Source of the DNA: Agroathelia rolfsii
Taxonomy: Eukaryota > Basidiomycota > Agaricomycetes > Amylocorticiales > Amylocorticiaceae
Length of the DNA: 64,000 bases
Assembly: GCA_018343915.1 (NCBI GenBank)
Contig: JABRWF010000005.1
Location: 965,001 to 1,029,000, forward strand
Direction: 5' to 3'
The translations under genes were made by a program, and so were the position numbers. Positions 1-10,418 of this stretch are shown one piece after another (the stretch's first letter is position 1; each line of letters begins with the position of its first letter). The notes under the pieces were generated by a model. It was not told the origin of the DNA and ran no database searches. It worked only from the letters and a program-made list of their open reading frames with translations.

Positions 1-254
1 GACAAGAATATCTTTGAGGTATAGTACTACCCATGGTTAAACTGCGGTACCTCACACTAATGCTTCGTCACTAGCAGACCTGGCATGCTCACTGCGTCAT
101 TGAAGTGGAATACCAGCCATGATACGCATTTTCTTTTTTTTATAAATACATGCTAGTTGTAATATTTTCGCAGCAATGTTTAAACGTTCCTGAGATTCAA
201 TACCAGAAATCCGCTATCAATAGGGAGCGTCCTGAAACAAGGGTGGTGAATGCT

Positions 255-1504
255 TCACGCCAGTACAGACGACCAATTAACAGATCGAATATATTCTTCA
301 ACAGTCGTGAGGTTTTTATCAAGGCCCACCTAGCCAAAATATTAGTTTAAACACTGTAAAGTAACACTATTCAAGTTATAAAATTAAATACTCACGTCTT
401 TAGATCGAAGAACCCCAGATTGAGGGCCGCTGAATCCAAACTCTCCCATGTAATCATACATTTGTATCATTTCTTCACCAAGATTAGCCGGTAAAACGGC
501 TGCAAACTCTTCAGGAGAGATTTGTTTATACCGAATAGTTTTACCGGTGACTTTGCTCCAGATGGCAACATAATCTGACCAGGAAATTTCCTCTGAGGCA
601 GCGAGGAGCGTCTGTCCCGCAGGGAGAGTGAGGAGCGCCTTGACGAATTTACCAGTATCCTTGATTGCATCGATGAATGGGTAAGTAGTGTTCGCTGGAG
701 CACCCAAGCGAAGCTCTAATGCACCATCCGAAGCCTGGTGTTATTGTTCAAGTTCAATCTGTGAAGCATTAATCTTGAAGAAAAAAACATACTCGCACGG
801 GCAGAAGGTATTTTGCCCACTCCCAGTTATTCAAGTATATCGTAACTTGGAGATAGGAGGTTTTGGCCGCTACGTTAGGCTTCGATTTGATGTAGTCCGT
901 GATTTCCGCTTTGGAGTCAAAATGGTACACCTGATCATATTTTCCATTACTGATGCGCTTTGCGGCAGGCAGCTCCGACCAGATGAATCGTTCCAGTGTT
1001 GTGTCCGCGATGGTAGTAACGGCATCGACAATATTCTTTCCATTCGCAACTTCAGCATCGTATACGCGCTCGTTGACCGTTTGGCCGGGGAACGCAGGTG
1101 CGACATCCTTTCGGGTGAGTTCACGGAAGAAGATTCCGACGAAGTCAGTCACACCAAATACAACATTAGCACCCTATATCCAACCCGGATTATTTAATCA
1201 TCCTGCAAAGACAAGCAAGAGAGCGATCGCACTGACCCTAAACGCAGCAACGAGCGAGTCCTTATCATTAACATCCGCTTGCACAACCTCAACACCTTGT
1301 GACTCGAGTGCTTTTGCAGCAGGTTTGGTTGGATCACGGCTTATAGCCCTTATCTTCCACTGCGTTGTTTTATCTTCAAGCAAAGCTTTGATGACAGAGC
1401 CACCCTGCATGAGAGAGTAATAGTGAGAAAGATGTGAGTGTCCATAAGAATGTTGTACAGACCTGAACGCCCGTAGCACCAAGAACAACAATTAATTTTG
1501 ACAT
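255..1504 (-). CDS. NmrA-like NAD(P)-binding protein (multi-exon)
   Basis: Predicted NAD(P)-binding Rossmann protein of the NmrA/atypical short-chain dehydrogenase group. These proteins sense or use NAD(P) in the cytosol; the substrate is unknown. The first exon (1504-1463) encodes MSKLIVVLGATGVQ, with the GxxGxxG-type nucleotide loop split by an intron and resumed as GGSVIKALLED. A basic RAISRDPTKP segment follows beta-2, as in NADP binders. Later exons give NVVFGVTDF, the central FIWSELPAAKRISNGKY segment and a C-terminal substrate-side domain ending with SVNWSSVLA and a stop at 257-255. The final exon (after an acceptor near 325) is short but in frame. I used the ATG at 1504 because it starts directly before the Rossmann strand. 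No fixed neighbours suggest a pathway. A second, more divergent NmrA-like gene lies at 33298-34667. Confidence 0.85.
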
Positions 1505-2217
1505 TACAGTCCTCAACCGAATGGAAATCGCAATTAATAAATGCACGAGAGGTGTGGTAGCAATACAGTGAATGGAGATGTGATACTGGTGCCCCATTTA
1601 TAGGGGAGAACAGCAACCATTGAGTCTTACATGCTCACGAATGAGCAATCATGAGTGCTAGCGATTATTCAGCTGTAGTTGCCGATAGGCGGGAAACCCA
1701 CATTGGTCATAACCTAGGCTCCACACCAGTATCAGTATCTAAATAAAAGTCAGATGCACTAGTAAGCCGCGTTCCTGAGAACTTAGTAGTTATGCCGAAT
1801 TTGCCGAATTTGGGATTAGTCATTTATCATTGTAGCAGTCGTTGACAAATTTCCACGACCCTTCGAGGCACACCCATTAACGATTCAACCATGAAATTCC
1901 ATAAGCTCAGTTAATCTTAGATGTTCACCATAGTACTCAGTAAGTAGCAATGCAGTGACAGAAACCCCTTAGCAGATACTTCATTGGTGGAATATGATCA
2001 CGTTTATACACAAATCATTGCAATCAGATTCAACCTACATTAAGTACAAGAGCTCCGAATATCATAGGTTTGGATGCTAATAATTGCAGAATGTTGCCAT
2101 AGGTTATTTAGGAATTTTCTTGACGGTGATGCATAGGGGTGCGTAGATCAATCGTATCTGAGTAGCGCACATTTTCAAGCTAATGGCATCGTTCAGGGTA
2201 AGTATGGCAAGCTCATG
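1505..2217. other. Intergenic, no gene seen
   Basis: AT-rich spacer between the start of the NmrA-like gene and the end of the F-box gene. It contains no ORF with family resemblance and no repeat I could recognise. The first part should hold the promoter of the NmrA-like gene. Confidence 0.5.
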
Positions 2218-3896
2218 TCATCTGGGTTGATCATTCGGTCTAGGTGAAAACGTGTAAAAATGACTCGTTAACTTACTGAGATCGAAGCTCAACTGCTCCC
2301 AAGATGTTGTCAGCCAAGCCGCTTCTGCGCTTGGAAAGTCCGAAGTAGATCGAAACTGAAATTTCCATGGCGGCCATAAGTAAGGGGATACCGTTCCATC
2401 TGGTGAGCGTCGAAGCTCCCACACATGCCCATTGAGTATAGCCATTTCAAGTCGATGTAGATGGTCAAGATCCTCTACGGTACAAGCTTGTGTCCATGGG
2501 GTGTTGATATGAATGAATTCCAGATTTGTACAAGTATCAATGTACGCCAGCTAAACAATGTCGCTGAGAAAAAAGATCTGGTGAAAAGATGCTAACAATG
2601 CACACGTACCAATCCATGTAGAATCCCTGGGTCAGTCTGAGCATCACTAATGTTGAGTCGCAGAGCCCGAATGTCCCGCGATAAATGACTAATCAAAGAT
2701 CCCATCTGGCCGGGGGTGGAAAATGTTGTATTGGGACCAATTCCAAGGACATGAAATTGATTCAAGGAGGGAAGGAGAGTTGAAAAGTCTGACCAGCTTC
2801 GTGGATTTAACTCTATATCTAGGGACTTGAGAGATATCTTTCTAGCACATAAAAACTGGCTCAAAGCCAAAAAACTAGGGGAAGATGCCTGAATGCGCAC
2901 ATCAGGTATTATGATACGCAGGCACCTCAAACGGGGCAGAAGAGATGAATCATCGCCCAAGCCGACGTAGAAAGCTTCATCAAACTCGCCATATATCGCG
3001 AGGGCCTCCAAGCCGGTACTATGGCGTAATATCAGAGGTATTTGTTCTGAGCATGCCTTGTCTAGGTAGGGAAGGACGAGGTTTGTTAGCTGACTGAACG
3101 TCCGCATGGGTAATTGAGCCACTCTCTCGCCCCAGATAGCCAGCCCACGAAGCGAAGGAAAGTTGGTGGCAGTCTGACTTGTTATGAATGAATCTGGGTT
3201 GGTGTCATCCTGAGCATAATATGTCTCTGAGGCCAGAGCCAAGTGTTGCAAGCAATAAAAATGGGAGTTCGTCGCGAGGTCGGCACATGGGCTTCACTGA
3301 GGTCAGCGTGATCAGCAAGAAGAGGTTGAAAATTGGAGCTTACCCCGGAACGGAAAGCATTATCAAAGTATCTGGGAGACTTGAAGCACAGGATATGACC
3401 TGTTCATGAATGTCACGGTAACCTACCGGGATAGTATTACCTAGACAAAACCAACTGAATGAGCGTAAATGGGAGGCCATCCCTATTGCTCTCTTCAAAG
3501 TGTCTAAAGCAAGCGTTTATTAAGTTGTAGCATATATTGGGGGAAACCACAAAACTTACGTTCCTCAAAAATGTGCAGACTTGGCAAGAAAGTAAAAACC
3601 CTCATGTCCCTAATCACAGATGCAAACCGCGCATTCAAGGTAATCTCGTTTAATATTTCGCATGTCCGTATTGTTAATTTTATGCCCTCTCCTGGTCTTC
3701 TTCCTTCTGCAAAGATGAGGTCCACTGAGCTGAAAAGTCGCCGCTGGGCTATACGGTGATAGAGTCGAGAGACTGCCATGCATGGAACGAGATCGTATTT
3801 CGGGAGATGATCCAGAACATTCTCCCAAATCTCTGCAGGAATATGCTCTTCGATTCGGAATATACGGAAATTGTTGATTGTGGCAGGTGTCAACAT
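2218..3896 (-). CDS. F-box domain protein with leucine-rich-like C-terminus
   Basis: Likely substrate adaptor of an SCF ubiquitin ligase. The N-terminal exon (3896 down to about 3550) carries a typical fungal F-box: HIPAEIWENVLDHLPKYDLV, then CMAVSRLYHRIAQRRLFSSV, at about residues 18-60. The large second part (3251-2592) has irregular leucine-rich strands such as LRGLAIWGERVAQLP and LRCLRIIIPDV. The final exon ends with a Trp/Ser-rich tail and a stop at 2218-2220. Introns lie near 3500-3250 and 2600-2550, and the exact borders in the 3250-3500 segment are uncertain. The start at 3896 is the first ATG in frame; a TGA closes the frame just upstream. A decayed copy of the same gene follows at 4316-6042. 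Target substrates cannot be inferred. Confidence 0.75.
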
Positions 3897-4315
3897 TGTA
3901 GGTGTAACGTGCCGGTGTCGCCAGTGGTCGTAGACATGATATTCGGAAAGTAAGCGCCTACCGTGACGGCCTGATGTGGTTTAGTTGTCAACTCCGAATT
4001 TGGCGGATCAACAACAGTCCATGTACTACCTATTCAAGTGAACGTCGGAGTCTGCCTACGGGAGACTATTGTACTACTAAGGCCTAAGTGACAGTTGATT
4101 TAGTTGACCCCGATTTTTTGGCGGACCAGCACCGACGGTGACCAACTCTGGTACCATGTATATTACTAAAGCATACAAGAATATCAAGTACACTAAGAAA
4201 AATAGAAAAATAATCAAAAAGAGGTACAGCGTTAATCACTAGCATTAATCAAATCACATTGACGCATGGGTCCTTGCAGTGTATACGTAGATTTTGGAGG
4301 ATAGTTATTTGAACA

Positions 4316-6042
4316 TCAACCATCCAAGCTATCATTATCATCATCGTCATCGTCATCTCCATCGTCCGAATTTAACTCCGAGTCCAAGTCCGAGTCCGAG
4401 TCCGAGTCCAAATCCAACTTCAAATTCAAATCATCGGGCCATTCATCAACATCATGCGTATTGAGCCAAGCCACCTCTTCGTCAGAAAATTCAGAACCAG
4501 AGCGAACGTGATATCCCCATCGCGGCAAAGCATGTATAGACATTAATCCATCTAGCGAATGTCGTATCTTCCAAATTCGATCGTTGATTATGAATAGTTC
4601 GAGGTTAGGCAGGTGGCAACGAAGGGCATCCTCAGGTTAATAGGGTATATAAGACCCCGAATAGATGTGAAGAAATTCAAACACTGGGTAGTTATTAATA
4701 CGCAACAACTAGTTTGTCAAGAAACGCCGAAGGTAGAGGCACGAATATATACCAAACAGTTCATCACTTTCTATGAGTTTTCGTTTCACCTGTAACAAGT
4801 CGCAAAGCTCTGATTTTTCGTGACAAACAGTCGAACGAAGCATCAATCATATTGGGCATGCAAAATTCGTGTGCAGGTCCAACCCCGATAACTTGAGCCT
4901 GAGTGAGGGCAGGACAAGTGACATATCCTTCCAGCTTTCGAGAAGCCCGAACGAAATATTTGATAACTTCAGCAATGCTTTTCTAGGATATATGAATCCA
5001 TTCAATGCCGAAAAAAATCCGCTCCAAGCCACTGTCCATCATATGTCACAACATGCAGGCGCTTTAGAGGAGGAAGGATGGAATGATCTTGTGCCAGGAT
5101 AGGGAACAGGGATCCACTCAACCCCCCTTGTAGGTCCAATGTTTGCAAATCGACAGCATGACGTAATACCAGAGGAACTTGCTCTGTCTAAGCTTTCCAG
5201 TCAATATCATCTTCAAGCTCGCACTGTAGATCATGTAGAGCGAGTTGTGTTAGTTGATCGAATATCTGCACTGGTAGTTACAGCATTTGTGAACCCGAAA
5301 TAGCCAGAATTGGAAGTGAAGAGTCATTGTCTGCTATCTGTCTCCTTGAGATCGATCTTAAGTCCTCGCTAATATTACTATTTTCAGAAGCTAAGGATAA
5401 TCGTTTAAGACAGAGAAAGTCGGGATGGGTTCAATTGTGTTGGTACGACATTGCGGATGTTAACGAAAGGAATAGCACATGAGTATATAAGAATGTATAA
5501 CCAATCTCGGAACCGGGACCGAGAGACCTGAAAGACAAGATTTAACCTGTAACACTTCATCTTCGGTAGAGGATTTATGTTGGCAAAACCAGACAAAAGA
5601 TCGAATATGAGGTATTGCCCGTACTGCCCTTATCAAATTACCTTGAAAATATTGACAAAAATCACTGAAGCAGTAGATTGACTAGCTCACGATGCTCGAA
5701 AATGTGAAAGCTTAACTTGCGGGCGAACACCCTAACATCTTGTATAATTGACGCAAATTGTGTATCAAGGGTGATTCTGTCAAAAATTTTCCAGGTCTGG
5801 CCAGTAAGAAATTCGCCCTCTTTGAATTGCAATTCTTCCGCGAAGATGAGGGAAACAGAGCTAAATATCAGCCGTTAGGCTATGTTATAAAAGGCGCAAG
5901 ACACCATCAGGCAAGGGGCCAAACTATGCTTGGAAAGATTATTCAAGGAATTCTCCCAGGTCTCTAGAGGAAGAGAACGAGTCATAGAGGTCCTGGTTCA
6001 GAGACAATTGCCAGGGGTAGGGTTAAGTGCAACGTTGAACAT
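4316..6042 (-). pseudogene. Decayed paralogue of the neighbouring F-box gene
   Basis: Read on the minus strand from 6042, the sequence repeats the layout of the F-box gene at 2218-3896 but is broken. The F-box remnant is ETWENSLNNLSKHSLAPCL, then an in-frame stop, then LIFSSVSLIFAE, against EIWENVLDHLPKYDLVPCM and RLFSSVDLIFAE in the intact gene. Downstream, TLDTQFASIIQDVRVFARKL matches TLNARFASVIRDMRVFTFLP. Another stretch near 5032-4847 matches the leucine-rich region. The last piece (4543-4316) matches the Trp/Ser tail but runs into an Asp/Ser-rich simple repeat. Several stops and frame breaks separate these parts, so a functional product is unlikely. Confidence 0.75.
4325..4425 (-). repeat. 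Acidic simple-sequence run (Asp/Ser codons)
   Basis: Tandem hexamer and trinucleotide runs (GAGTCC/TCATCG types on the plus strand) translate on the minus strand to alternating Asp-Ser and then a run of Asp. They lie inside the last exon of the F-box pseudogene and are absent from the intact paralogue, so they probably expanded by slippage. Confidence 0.7.
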
Positions 6043-6300
6043 TGAGCACAAGGTCAAGCACGTAGTAGTAGTAATGTCCGTGTCCGAGTCAGATCCGATC
6101 GAGCAAGTCCCTTTAGCAGAATTCAAACTCGGATGTAAAGCAGATGTAACAATTGTGGCCGTGGATTACATCCGTACAGCCATTCCTATTAGTGCAACCA
6201 ACTGCACTCAACCTACTAACTTGTTGTTTTGATCTAATCATCACATTCTTGGCTTAAGACTCCATAATATACTGCACTCAACATTTCTAGCTCGGTAATC

Positions 6301-7847
6301 ATGCCAAACGAGAGCACGGTATTGGCGCTTAGCGACGTTCTGGCCAATCAAAGATCATTGGAAGAGGAAGCTGCTGCCGCCATTCCCCATGATTTCTCGC
6401 GTTGTACACACCCACTCGGGCCTATCAGGCAAGCCGTGTATTTATGCGTAACCTGCAAAGCAGAAAGAGGGATCTGCTCGGCTTGCTCCGTGTCTTGCCA
6501 TGCAGACCATGAACAAGTAGAGCTCTTTCCCAAGAGAGACTTCCGTTGCGATTGCCCTACCGAAGCATTTGAGCACCCTTGCACCCTTCATACAACAAAA
6601 GAATCTATAAATAAGGATAATTCCTATGGGCAGAATTTCCTCGGGAAGTTTTGTCGATGTGGACGCCCTTATGATGCAGCGACAGAGAGGGAGACCATGA
6701 TCCAGTGCGTTATTGTTGATTTTGTATACACGCGATTAAAGACTCATTTTATCCCCCTGCTAGGTGCCTAGCCTGTGAGGTAGGTGCGTGGGGTATATCG
6801 AATGGATCAAGGCAAACATAAGGTTACTGATTTGGACCCTAGGATTGGTATCATGAATCGTGCCTCAATCTACGCGAACGTCCTTCATCCCGGCCTTCGA
6901 CACCAGCGGCCAAAGCCCCTCAAGAAGCTCAGGAAGATAATTCTTCCACAACATCCGATTCAGAACTACCACCACCTCTGATTTCCGCAGATGATTACGA
7001 TGTTATGATCTGCCGTGCCTGTGTTGATTCTACACCCACCGTCAAGCGTTATGCTGGTACTCCTGGGGCAATGATTGTCATTCGAGATGATTCCAACAGC
7101 AAATGGAGAGTTGTTGGTTTTCTCGACTCTACAGAGGATGAAGAAGTGGATGTTGGAACCAAACGCCCCCGGCCAGCAGACACCACAGAGGAAGAAAAAG
7201 TAGATAGCAAACGAGTAAAAGCATCTACGTCAGATGTATCAGCCGAGAAATCTAGCCCTTCATCTGAACCCTGCATCGCTCCAACTCCCAATGGGACTGT
7301 TGCAAAAATACTCGCATCTCCCGAGAGAGACTTTGGCTCCATAGACGTTTTCCTTACCGATGGATGGAGAGCCCGCTGGTGTCGTTGTAAATCGGTATGT
7401 TAAGTAGTGGATTTCTAGGTTATGGCAACCGCTCATTTATCGTTTTCTTCAGTGCTCACCCTCCCTCGAGGTGCGGCCGTACTTCTTAGAGGAGGAGGAT
7501 ACCTACGAACCACCTGAAGATCCGGATTCTGGTCCGTTTGAATTGAGTAAACACATTTTCATGTACTGATTCGGCTTTTGCAGGGCTATCTTTGGAGGAA
7601 CTTGGAATGCGTGCCCTTCAGAAGCTCCCCCGCGAACGCCAGATTGATGGCATTCGCGCATTCAATAGTATGCGGTGAGGCTCTTTTACATAACCGTTTC
7701 TTATAATATCTTTCAATACTCAATAATGTAACTAGCGATGAGCTGTTGAGCTATCTGAGGCCGTTTGCGCAGGAGGGACGTGTGGTGGATGAGGCTGCTA
7801 TTCGTAATTTTTTCGAGGCCAAGCAAAGTAGTAATAAAACCTCCTAG
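6301..7847 (+). CDS. UBR7-like E3 ubiquitin-protein ligase (UBR box + PHD-like)
   Basis: Putative N-recognin-type E3 ubiquitin ligase of the UBR7 family. Exon 1 starts at 6301 and encodes a UBR-type zinc finger at about residues 30-110: CTHPLGPIRQAVYLCVTC, CSVSCHADHEQVELF and FRCDCPTEAF, with the expected Cys/His spacing. FCRCGRPYD then opens a PHD-like finger, which continues across short introns as MIQC-LACE-DWYHESCLNLRE and later ICRACV. A Ser/Glu-rich, lysine-containing linker (KRPRPAD) suggests nuclear localisation. The last exons encode the family C-terminal region: PYFLEEEDTYEPPEDPD, LSLEELGMRALQKLPRERQ and LLSYLRPFAQEGRVV. The stop is TAG at 7845-7847. Donor and acceptor sites restore the PHD motif exactly (donor after 6700, exon CLACE, next exon DWYHES), which supports the model. 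Confidence 0.88.
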
Positions 7848-8175
7848 CCGTACGTACGTACGACATTTACATGAACTGAGCCGTGTAGGTCGGCATATTT
7901 GTCCCGCCGGCCGACGCCGTTCTTGGGTCTCAAATGCGATGATTCTAGTTACTGTAATATACTGAATTTGGAAATATGCTATGAACAGCCCCTTGCAAGC
8001 AACGTTCGATGGCGGTGTTGTCAAGACCGTTGGAACATTCATTTGAGCGCTATTTATTGGGTGGAGCCTAGCCGCTTTTAATGCAACAACCCACTAGCCT
8101 CTTTATCCATAACCACCACCATCCTTTCTCTTCTCTTTTCTTTCTCGTATACTTTCCAACCACATAATAACCATC
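7848..8175. promoter_or_regulatory. Spacer with CT-rich leader of the acetyltransferase gene
   Basis: This spacer holds the 3' end of the UBR7-like gene and the promoter of the next gene. A CGTACGTACGTACG run lies near 7851-7863. A strongly pyrimidine-rich tract (8101-8160, CTTTCTCTTCTCTTTTC type) runs up to about 15 bases before the ATG. Such tracts often mark transcription starts of well-expressed fungal genes. Confidence 0.45.
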
Positions 8176-8913
8176 ATGAACACTTCCCTCACTTCAGACG
8201 AACAACTTGACCTATTCTTCTCTTCCGACCTCATTTCGCCCAAAGTCAAGAAGGAGCTGCACTCCTCCCTGCACGTACGTTCACCATTTATCCGTCTAAC
8301 CATTGCAGGGCCATATCCTGACAACCCACAGATTCGCCCCCTCTCCTCGACCGACTACTACCGTGGCTATCTCGACGTGCTCTCCGTCCTCACGGTTGTG
8401 ACGGACCCCGGCTTTGAGGCGTGGAAGGAGCGTTTCAGCGCCATGCGCGCCGCCCCCAACACCTACTACCCCATCGTCCTCGTCGACAAGGCCAGCGACA
8501 AGATCGTCGGCGTAGGCAACGTGTTCATCGAGCGCAAGTTCCTCCGTGGCTTGGGCAGTGTCGGCCACATCGAGGATATCGCTGTAGACAAGAGCCAGCA
8601 GGGCAAGAAGCTCGGCCTGCGCATCATTGAGGCCCTCACCCATATCAGCGAGAACAGCGGGTGCTACAAGACCATTCTCAACTGCAGCGATGCCAACATT
8701 CGTGAGTGAAAAATTGTCCCATGTGTCTGTGTATCGAGTTTATGCTCATGGTAATGGAATAAACAGCCTTCTACAAGAAGTGCGGCTACGAAAAGAAAGA
8801 AAACGAGATGGTGAGTGTCCATCAAAAAAGTGACATCATGTCTCGCTTGCTCACAATAGAGTAATATATAGGCCAAGTATGCACCTGAGAGATCGCACAC
8901 TCCCAGGCTTTGA
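8176..8913 (+). CDS. GNA1: Glucosamine 6-phosphate N-acetyltransferase (GNAT family)
   Basis: Acetylates glucosamine-6-phosphate with acetyl-CoA, a step toward UDP-GlcNAc and so chitin and N-glycans. Four exons read cleanly: 8176-8274, 8332-8701, 8767-8810 and 8872-8913, giving 184 residues, close to fungal Gna1 proteins plus a short N-terminal extension. Seen: IRPLSSTDYYRGYLDVLSVL at the start of the fold, then YYPIVLVDKASDKIVG, then GHIEDIAVDKSQQGKKLG (the acetyl-CoA pyrophosphate loop QxxGxxxG), then NCSDANIPFYKKCGYEKKEN, a conserved C-terminal signature. Splicing restores ANIPFYKK across the second intron. The ATG at 8176 is the first in frame after the pyrimidine tract. The GC-rich exon 2 gives long antisense ORFs that are not genes. 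Confidence 0.95.
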
Positions 8914-9211
8914 TTTGGTTGCTGAAGGTCTCACTCTCCCTCATATGGACTCTTCTAGAGCATGCACCGGACATTTGTAACATATGACTTGGTTATAATA
9001 TCTACATACGGACACTAGCTGACCTATCAATCCAACTTTGAACGTTTGATGGACACTTGTCGTGAATCAAGGCTTTGATAGCAGTGCTAAAAACACATTT
9101 TGGTGAGCCATGGGTGCATGGATTGGCAGCTACGTGGTACATGTGGTGGTACGAAAGCATGAATAGTGCGCATAAGATAAAAGAGAAGCCATCCAGATCT
9201 CCTGAAATGAT

Positions 9212-9886
9212 TTATCGTCCGCCCTTGCCACCCTTCATCTGCTGCTTCGATACTTTTGGTGCGGATGTGGGTGCCCTAGGAGCCTGCAAAGAAAACATGT
9301 ATAAGTTAAAGCAAATAGAGACGGCTTTTTGTTGAGCCTATCAATGAAGGGAATGAGAACTCACCTTGGGCTTCTTGGTGGCCTCCTTCTCCTTCTTCTC
9401 AGCCTTAGCCTTGCTGATAGCAGCAAGACGCACTTGGGCGCGCGCAGCAGCGGTCTGGTTGCGCTTAGCGGCGATAGAAGCGAGATCGGCACCAACGATG
9501 CCACGCTGGTGCTTCACCGTCCTGCGGGAGCGCTTCTTAGCAACTTCCTCAGTAATACCCTTCTTGTGCATGCGCCTGTAGACCTGGGTCCAGGCGATCT
9601 TACGGGGATTCTTGCGTTGCAAGAAGAGGGACGCATTCTTGGACGTAGCAAAGCGGAAGACCTGTGTTCATATAAGAGGGTGGGAGACGGACATAGTAAG
9701 AATGTGATATTTCAGCAAGTCAAATTTTGGATGCACCTTGCTGTCGCCACGGACGAAAAGTTTGCCCTTGCTGGGGTAGATACGGTAGCCAGAGAACGAG
9801 TCGATTTCGGTCTTCTACAAATTGCCAATGATGTATTTCATCAGCTGGCTATTCGAATACAGTTTTCACCAGAGCAGACTAACCAT
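9212..9886 (-). CDS. RPL24: 60S ribosomal protein L24 (eL24)
   Basis: Structural protein of the large cytosolic ribosomal subunit. I read four exons: 9886-9884 (only the ATG), 9814-9737, 9661-9365 and 9283-9212. Together they give 149 residues, normal for fungal eL24. Exon 2 encodes [20 protein letters not shown], the diagnostic N-terminal fold. Exon 3 encodes [20 protein letters not shown] and then [20 protein letters not shown]. The basic tail ends in KGGKGGR. The start is inferred: no ATG lies in exon 2, and an ATG followed by gttagt at 9886 splices in frame to AAG (Lys), giving the family-typical Met-Lys. The first intron is about 69 bases. The 5' leader and promoter lie between here and the GH92 stop. 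Confidence 0.93.
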
Positions 9887-10418
9887 CTAATATGGGGGAT
9901 GGACGGGGGCAAAAGCAGCAAAAAGAGTCAGCCCAGAGTTTGAAGATTTTACGAGTAAGCAAGCCCGAGCGAGAACGACATCCGACATGATCATAAGTCA
10001 TCCATCCAGACCGCAATTCCAAGCGCCGGAAAATCGCATATCATTGGAAAGCCAGAGATCATGCCAGTTCATCCATCCAGCTTTCAGGCGACAAGCATTC
10101 TTACCTTGAGGAGCTGGGGGGTCTTGAGGAGGGCTACGGCGAGGACTAAAGGTGGCGCGCGGTGCGGCTGTGGCGCGGGGTTGTCGACTTACCGAAATGG
10201 GTAACTTGTAACTTCTCTTGACTCTCGACAGCTCTCCGGTTTGTGTACACAATACTATTGTCGACGAGTGACTCGGTATACACGTATAATAAAAGCTTGC
10301 TTGAAAAATTATTATATTCTTTGGTTTGACATTTGATGTACCTATATTCTTACTACCGGTTTGTATTACGATGATCACTTGGAAAAATCCAGATTACTCC
10401 TCGACCTCATTCATCTGT
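9887..10418. promoter_or_regulatory. Promoter/leader of RPL24 and 3' end of GH92
   Basis: This spacer between two minus-strand genes should carry the RPL24 promoter and the GH92 terminator. The minus strand contains GC-rich tracts (10080-10190) and donor-like sites such as CTCAAGgtaag at about 10107, so a 5' untranslated intron is possible. No separate gene was seen. Confidence 0.4.

Noticed and set aside
8296..8643. Long minus-strand ORF opposite the acetyltransferase gene
   Set aside because: It is the antisense shadow of the GC-rich GNA1 exon 2; low-complexity Val/Gly/Asp composition and no splice or family support.
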